Assembly (NCBI GenBank): GCA_020201305.1
Contig: JAIVHC010000018.1
Coordinates: 1 to 10,825 of the forward strand
Origin: Geobacteraceae bacterium
GTDB lineage: Bacteria; Desulfobacterota; Desulfuromonadia; Desulfuromonadales; Desulfuromonadaceae
DNA length: 10,825 bases
Reading direction: 5' to 3'
Part shown: piece by piece, positions 6,732 to 10,825 of the stretch
How positions within the stretch are numbered: the stretch's first letter is position 1
Layout of the letters: each line of letters starts with the position of its first letter
Position numbers and translations under genes: made by a program
The notes under the pieces: model-generated
Databases searched by the model: none
What the model saw: the letters and a program-made list of their open reading frames with translations, nothing else
What the model was told of the DNA's origin: nothing

Positions 6732-8648
6732 GTGATTTTAGATGGAAAATGTCCAACCGGACCAATTGAAAAATCCTGGGATAATCATTGCTTCAATATG
6801 AAGCTGGTGAATCCCGCAAACAAGCGTAAATTCAAAGTTATCATGGTTGGTACCGGCCTCGCCGGCGGCGCCGGCGCTGCAACTTTGGGTGAGCTGGGCT
6901 ACAACGTGGAAGCTTACTGTTATCAGGACAGTTCCCGCCGTGCGCACAGTATCGCCGCACAGGGCGGTATCAACGCGGCCAAGAACTACCATAATGATGG
7001 TGACAGTGTATTCCGCCTTTTCTACGACACCATCAAGGGCGGCGACTTTCGTGCACGTGAGGCCGACGTATGGCGTCTGGCACAGGTGTCCAACAACATT
7101 ATCGATCAGTGTGTAGCGCAGGGCGTACCTTTCGCGCGTGAGTACAGTGGTCTGCTCGCCAACCGTTCTTTCGGTGGGGCGCAGGTATCCCGTACCTTCT
7201 ATGCTCGCGGTCAGACCGGGCAGCAGCTTCTCCTCGGGGCCTATCAGGCGTTGGCGCGCCAGGTAAAAGCCGGCACAGTAAAGCTGAAGCCCCGCACTGA
7301 AATGCTCGACCTCGTAGTGGTTGACGGTGTTGCCAAGGGTATTACCTACCGTGACCTTACTACCGGTGAGATCAAGTCCTCCTGGGCTGATGCGGTAGTC
7401 CTTGCAACCGGTGGTTACGTAAACGTATTCTACCTTTCAACCAACGCCATGGGCTGCAGCGTTACCGCAGCGTGGAAAGCCACCAAAAAAGGTGCTTTCA
7501 TGGCGAACCCCTGCTATACCCAGATCCATCCGACTTGTATTCCGCAGAGTGGAGAGCACCAGTCCAAACTGACGCTGATGTCCGAGTCCCTGCGTAACGA
7601 TGGACGTTGCTGGGTACCGAAGCGCAAGGAAGACTGCGAAAAAGCGCCCGGGGATATCCCGGAAGATGATCGCGATTACTACCTGGAGCGTAAGTATCCC
7701 TCCTTTGGTAACCTGGCTCCGCGTGACATTGCTTCACGTGCGGCTAAAGAAGTTTGTGATGAAGGTCGCGGTGTGGGTCCGGGTAAGCGCGGCGTTTACC
7801 TCGACTATCAGAGTGCGATCGAACGCGTGGGTGAAGACACCATTCGCGAGCGCTACGGTAACCTTTTCGACATGTACGAGAAGATCACCGATGAAAACGC
7901 CTACAAACAGCCCATGCGCATCTATCCCGCACCTCACTACTCCATGGGCGGTCTGTGGGTAGATTACAACTGCATGACTAACGTGCCGGGCCTGTTTGCT
8001 ATCGGCGAGGCAAACTTCTCTGTCCACGGTGCGAACCGCCTAGGCGCATCTGCACTCATGCAGGGTCTCGCAGATGGTTACTTTGCAATCCCCAACACCA
8101 TCAGTAATTACCTTGCGGGCGTGAAGCCGGGCGAAGTTACCGATGAGCATCCGGAGTTTGCCAAGTCCCGCGAAGATGTTCAGGCGCGTATTGACAAGAT
8201 TCTGAATGTCAAAGGCAAGCGCTCTGTAAGTTCCTTCCACCGCGAGCTGGGTAAAATCATGTGGGAGAACGTGGGTATGGCGCGCAGCAAGGAGAGCCTC
8301 ACGAAGGCACTTGAAGCGATCCCTGCCCTGCGCGAAGAGTTCTGGCAGAATGTCAATGTTACAGGTGATTCCAGCGGGCGCAACGGCCAGCTGGAAGATG
8401 CCGGCCGCATCGCAGATTTCCTCGAGTTTGCAGAGGTTATGACTACTGATGCCCTCCATCGTGAAGAGTCCTGTGGTGGCCACTTCCGTACCGAACACCA
8501 GACCGAAGACGGTGAAGCGATGCGTGATGACGAGAACTTCACCTATGTTGCAGCATGGGAATACAAAGGCGAAGGTAAGGCGCCGGAGCTGCACAAGGAG
8601 CCACTCAAATTTGAAAATGTAAAACTTGCAGTTAGGAGTTACAAATAA
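6732..8648 (+). CDS. sdhA: Succinate dehydrogenase/fumarate reductase flavoprotein subunit
   Basis: This is the catalytic subunit, interconverting succinate and fumarate with covalent FAD on the cytoplasmic side. It has 638 residues from a GTG start. The dinucleotide fold has GTGLAGG (GxGxxG at 40-45). The RRAHSIAAQGG segment carries H72, the expected covalent FAD histidine. Active-site elements include QIHPT (H266), SESLRNDG (E285), LAPRDIASRA (R331, the expected proton-transfer arginine), PHYSMGG (H402) and GEANFSVHGANRLGAS (425-440). The C-terminal helical domain is complete and ends KLAVRSYK. The sequence and length are close to what I recall of Geobacter FrdA, whose complex works in both directions; direction in this organism cannot be read from sequence alone. 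The stop overlaps sdhB by one base (TAATG). Confidence 0.96.
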   Translation: MILDGKCPTGPIEKSWDNHCFNMKLVNPANKRKFKVIMVGTGLAGGAGAATLGELGYNVEAYCYQDSSRRAHSIAAQGGINAAKNYHNDGDSVFRLFYDTIKGGDFRAREADVWRLAQVSNNIIDQCVAQGVPFAREYSGLLANRSFGGAQVSRTFYARGQTGQQLLLGAYQALARQVKAGTVKLKPRTEMLDLVVVDGVAKGITYRDLTTGEIKSSWADAVVLATGGYVNVFYLSTNAMGCSVTAAWKATKKGAFMANPCYTQIHPTCIPQSGEHQSKLTLMSESLRNDGRCWVPKRKEDCEKAPGDIPEDDRDYYLERKYPSFGNLAPRDIASRAAKEVCDEGRGVGPGKRGVYLDYQSAIERVGEDTIRERYGNLFDMYEKITDENAYKQPMRIYPAPHYSMGGLWVDYNCMTNVPGLFAIGEANFSVHGANRLGASALMQGLADGYFAIPNTISNYLAGVKPGEVTDEHPEFAKSREDVQARIDKILNVKGKRSVSSFHRELGKIMWENVGMARSKESLTKALEAIPALREEFWQNVNVTGDSSGRNGQLEDAGRIADFLEFAEVMTTDALHREESCGGHFRTEHQTEDGEAMRDDENFTYVAAWEYKGEGKAPELHKEPLKFENVKLAVRSYK

Positions 8649-9388
8649 TGAATCTGACACTTTACGTATGGCGCCAAAACGGCCCTGAAGACAAGGGCAA
8701 ACTGGAGCAGTACGAGGCCAAGAATGTCAGCCCCGACAGCTCCTTCCTGGAAATGCTCGATGAAGTTAACGAGGAACTCATCGAGAAGGGCACGGATCCC
8801 ATTGAATTTGACAATGACTGCCGCGAGGGTATCTGTGGTACCTGTGGCTGTGTCGTCAATGGGCAACCTCATGGCCCCCAGGAACAGACTACCGCCTGTC
8901 AGTTGCATATGCGTCAGTTCAGCGATGGCGACACTCTGACCCTTGAGCCCTGGCGTGCATCGGCATTCCCGATTATCAAGGACCTGGCTGTTGATCGCTC
9001 GGCCATGGATAACATCATTGAGTCTGGCGGGTATACGTCCGCCTACACTGGTGAAGTTGGGGAAGCAAACCAGACCCTGATATCCAAACCTGATGCCGAT
9101 TATGCTATGGACGCTGCCGAGTGTATCGGTTGCGGCGCATGTGTCGCTGCCTGCCCTAACGGCAGCGCGATGCTGTTCACCAGTGCCAAGGTTGCACAGC
9201 TGGCTACATTGCCCCAGGGTAAGATCGAAGCTGCTGAGCGTGTTAATGGCATGACCGAAGCCATGCTCAATGCCGGGTTTGGTAACTGCTCCAACCACTA
9301 TGAGTGTGAAGCTAGCTGTCCTAAAGGTGTAAGCGTCAAGTTTATAGCCAAGCTTAACCGTGAATACCTCAAGGCCCTGCCTAAGTAA
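8648..9388 (+). CDS. sdhB: Succinate dehydrogenase/fumarate reductase iron-sulfur subunit
   Basis: This electron-transfer subunit links the flavoprotein to the cytochrome b anchor. It has 246 residues with all cluster ligands present. The 2Fe-2S site is C58, C63, C66 and C84 (DCREGICGTCG ... ACQ). The ferredoxin-like part has CIGCGACVAACP (C159, C162, C165, C169) and C214, C220 and C224. By analogy with Wolinella FrdB, C159, C162, C165 and C224 bind 4Fe-4S and C169, C214 and C220 bind 3Fe-4S. ATG 8648 shares a base with the sdhA stop, and AGGAG (8634-8638) is 9 bases upstream. It is the last gene of the operon; the terminator hairpin begins 18 bases after its stop. Confidence 0.96.
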   Translation: MNLTLYVWRQNGPEDKGKLEQYEAKNVSPDSSFLEMLDEVNEELIEKGTDPIEFDNDCREGICGTCGCVVNGQPHGPQEQTTACQLHMRQFSDGDTLTLEPWRASAFPIIKDLAVDRSAMDNIIESGGYTSAYTGEVGEANQTLISKPDADYAMDAAECIGCGACVAACPNGSAMLFTSAKVAQLATLPQGKIEAAERVNGMTEAMLNAGFGNCSNHYECEASCPKGVSVKFIAKLNREYLKALPK

Positions 9389-9406
9389 TTCACCTACATA
9401 GCAAGT

Positions 9407-9442
9407 ATAAAAAAGGCGAACCGTCAGGTTCGCCTTTTTTAT
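9407..9442. terminator. Bidirectional rho-independent terminator between sdhB and gluQ
   Basis: A perfect 16-bp stem (9407-9422 with 9427-9442) encloses a 4-base loop, GTCA. Each arm has a GGCGAACC-type core flanked by an A tract on one side and a T tract on the other, so it can end transcription from either strand. It serves the plus-strand sdhCAB operon and the convergent minus-strand gluQ gene, and its last base falls in the gluQ stop codon. Confidence 0.92.
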
Positions 9443-10371
9443 TAGAGAGCGTGACAGTTAACTACGGCGTTGTTCAGAGGAAGCTTTGCAGGGGTAAAAT
9501 TATCCACCGCCCATTCAACCAACTCGACAGGATTATACTGGCGGAGCTCCTGAGGTGGATCCTGGCCTAAAAACTCCAAAACCTTAAAAAGATCAGGTGT
9601 TCCGAACGGGAGGGGATGTTGCGCGTCAATTCTGCGTAGACTCTGGGAACTTTTACTGATTTTATTTCCCTGCTGATCCAAAGCTAGAGGGATATGCCCG
9701 AATTCAGGAACCTGTTTATCCAACGTGCGCAGTAGATATATCTGGCGCGGAGTGGAATCGAGGAGGTCTGCGCCTCGAATCACCTGGGTTATGCCCTGTG
9801 CTGCATCATCCAGGGGGGTAGCAAACTGATACGCAAAGATATCGTCGGCGCGTTTAAGAATGTAATCGCCTACATCATGGGCAAGATTCTGCTCCAGGTG
9901 TCCGTACAGCAGGTCTTGAAACATAACCTCTGTATGCTCTGCGAATATGCGCCAGCTGCCGCGCGTCTCAGGGCTGTATCGCATAAAGCGGCAGCGCCCC
10001 GAGTATACTGGCCCTGCGGGTCCGTGGTGCAATGCTCCAGCTCTTATTTGGCGCCGGGTACAGATGCAACGATATACCCGTTCCGTGTCAATAAGGTACT
10101 TGAGAGTGGCGGCATAAAATTCAAGACGCGAACTCTGATACACCACCGCTCCATCCCAATGCAGGCCGAGGTATTCCAACTGGTGTAAAATAGCTTCTGC
10201 GGCCCCGGGGATATTACGTGGCGTATCCAGATCCTCCATGCGAATCTGCCAGGTTCCGCCTTCACTTTTAGCAAAACAGTAACTGGCCACAGCCGTTACC
10301 AGGGAACCGAAATGGAGTAATCCGGTTGGGCTTGGAGCGAAGCGACCGACGGTAGGAGTGCGCTCAGACAA
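9442..10371 (-). CDS. gluQ: Glutamyl-Q tRNA(Asp) synthetase
   Basis: This is a truncated paralogue of glutamyl-tRNA synthetase that lacks the anticodon-binding domain. It attaches glutamate to the queuosine base at position 34 of tRNA(Asp). It has 309 residues, a normal family length. The class I signature appears as GRFAPSPTGLLHFGS (9-23, HIGH-like) and GNKISKS (235-241, KMSKS-like). The zinc-binding set C102, C104, Y123 and C127 is visible. The stretch VIRGADLLDSTPRQIYLL (197-214) is typical. The start is TTG at 10371-10369; the frame has a stop at 10389-10387 and no ATG or GTG before the signature, so TTG is the only standard choice. No clear Shine-Dalgarno sequence precedes it, suggesting low expression. 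Presence of this gene implies the cell makes or salvages queuosine. Its stop codon overlaps the shared terminator. The symbol yadB/gluQRS is also used. Confidence 0.93.
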   Translation of the reverse strand: MSERTPTVGRFAPSPTGLLHFGSLVTAVASYCFAKSEGGTWQIRMEDLDTPRNIPGAAEAILHQLEYLGLHWDGAVVYQSSRLEFYAATLKYLIDTERVYRCICTRRQIRAGALHHGPAGPVYSGRCRFMRYSPETRGSWRIFAEHTEVMFQDLLYGHLEQNLAHDVGDYILKRADDIFAYQFATPLDDAAQGITQVIRGADLLDSTPRQIYLLRTLDKQVPEFGHIPLALDQQGNKISKSSQSLRRIDAQHPLPFGTPDLFKVLEFLGQDPPQELRQYNPVELVEWAVDNFTPAKLPLNNAVVNCHAL

Positions 10372-10558
10372 CGTAGTTGACTTTGTTTAAACACAAAACA
10401 AAGAAGTGATTTAGACTAAAAGAGTAATATTTGTTTGACATCCGTCTCCCTCTCCCTTTATTTATAGAACAAGCTTGCAAATCCGACCTTTTTACTATTA
10501 CATTTGGCTGTCACCACTTGTATTAAATCCTGATTCCGCATGATTTGGGCGTTCAGGA

Positions 10559-10564
10559 TATAAT
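10559..10564 (+). promoter_or_regulatory. Perfect -10 element ahead of the Rrf2-family gene
   Basis: TATAAT lies 50 bases before the ATG of the Rrf2-family gene, so transcription would start near 10571. No good -35 sits 16-18 bases upstream, which suggests a regulated or activator-dependent promoter. A short inverted repeat, GCCA/TGGC (10580-10583 and 10588-10591), follows in the leader. A separate perfect TTGACA at 10435-10440 has only a poor -10 partner. Confidence 0.45.
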
Positions 10565-10614
10565 CGGGATAAAAGCAGTGCCATCATTGGCGCCCTTACT
10601 TATACGGAGTATCC

Positions 10615-10825
10615 ATGGTAATCACACGTGCTACAGAATATGCGGTCCGAGCAGTGCTGTATATGGCCAAGTCCCCCCCCGGCGAGATCATCCTGAAAAA
10701 GGATATATGTGCTACACAGGGGGTCACCCCTGCGTTTCTCACCAAGATCTTCCAACCATTGGTTAAGGCTGGCCTGATAGGATCCCAGCGTGGTGTAGGC
10801 GGGGGGTTTTATCTTAAAAAGGATC
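10615..10825 (+). CDS. Rrf2-family transcriptional regulator (3' end outside window)
   Basis: The first 70 codons of an Rrf2-family winged-helix DNA-binding protein run off the right edge. The start MVITRATEYAVRAVLYMA is the typical N-terminus. The helix-turn-helix region (TPAFLTKIFQPLVKAGLI) and wing (SQRGVGGGFYL) follow in the family order. Members include IscR, NsrR and CymR, which sense Fe-S clusters, nitric oxide or cysteine status. The cysteine ligands that would tell them apart lie beyond the window, so the signal is unknown. GGAG at 10606-10609 precedes ATG 10615 by 5 bases. A run of eight C (10673-10680) lies early in the coding sequence, in frame as written. The gene is divergent from gluQ, with a 243-base spacer between them. 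Confidence 0.88.
   Translation, partial: MVITRATEYAVRAVLYMAKSPPGEIILKKDICATQGVTPAFLTKIFQPLVKAGLIGSQRGVGGGFYLKKD

Noticed and set aside
8040..8660. Minus-strand open frame of 206 codons opposite the end of sdhA
   Set aside because: Shadow of the sdhA coding strand; no domain-like pattern and no ribosome binding site.
8639..9298. Minus-strand open frame of 219 codons opposite sdhB
   Set aside because: sdhB has every cluster cysteine in place, so the opposite frame is a by-product of its codon use.
10504..10521. Sigma-54-like TGGC...TTG pattern upstream of the Rrf2 gene
   Set aside because: The distance between the GG and TTG elements is 2 bases too long for a sigma-54 promoter.
10545..10766. 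Plus-strand frame of 73 codons overlapping the Rrf2 start
   Set aside because: It runs in a different frame from the clear Rrf2 N-terminus and resembles nothing I know.
1..10825. CRISPR array, tRNA, rRNA, insertion sequence or phage features
   Set aside because: I saw no regularly spaced repeats, tRNA-like folds, transposase motifs or terminal inverted repeats in the window.

Overview
The window looks like bacterial chromosome from a Gram-negative, menaquinone-using anaerobe or microaerobe, most likely Desulfuromonadota (Geobacter/Desulfuromonas-like). This is inferred by eye from the proteins and no search was run. The best clue is the 638-residue succinate dehydrogenase/fumarate reductase flavoprotein. 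It begins MILDGKCPTGPIEK, ends with a KEPL...RSYK tail, and sits in a C-A-B gene order with a single five-helix cytochrome b, as I recall for the bifunctional Geobacter enzyme. Signal peptides, an outer-membrane barrel and a GluQ-type tRNA modification enzyme also fit a proteobacterium-like cell.

Bases 1-5678 form one tight plus-strand transcription unit that enters from the left. It holds the C-terminal part of an RND/MMPL-family permease, a periplasmic LolA-like protein, an outer-membrane beta-barrel protein, a TatD-family metal-dependent hydrolase and a TcdA-type E1-like tRNA-modifying enzyme. Most junctions are TGATG or TAATG one-base overlaps, so translation is probably coupled. The first three genes look like one trans-envelope device: an inner-membrane pump, a soluble carrier and an outer-membrane barrel. 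That is consistent with moving a lipid or other hydrophobic cargo to the outer membrane. The barrel gene is broken. Its reading frame changes near base 3576, and the product appears to lack a block of about 50 residues compared with the family as I remember it.

Bases 5679-6042 are a 364-base intergenic region. It holds a perfect 12-base palindrome, a good sigma-70-like promoter just downstream, a long leader, and a possible 35-codon small ORF with a strong ribosome binding site. Bases 6043-9388 are the sdhCAB/frdCAB operon for a type-B quinone-linked succinate:fumarate oxidoreductase. A perfect 16-bp hairpin with A and T tracts (9407-9442) ends it and also serves the convergent gene.

Bases 9442-10371 on the minus strand encode glutamyl-Q-tRNA(Asp) synthetase, which starts at TTG. 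A 243-base divergent spacer follows. At the right edge (10615 onward) an Rrf2-family transcriptional regulator begins and runs off the window. It is preceded by a perfect TATAAT.

Most of the window is ordinary conserved housekeeping and energy metabolism. The less ordinary items are the three-part envelope module with a cysteine-bearing helical insertion in the permease loop, the internal lesion in its barrel gene, and the palindrome-promoter-leader arrangement ahead of the sdh/frd operon.
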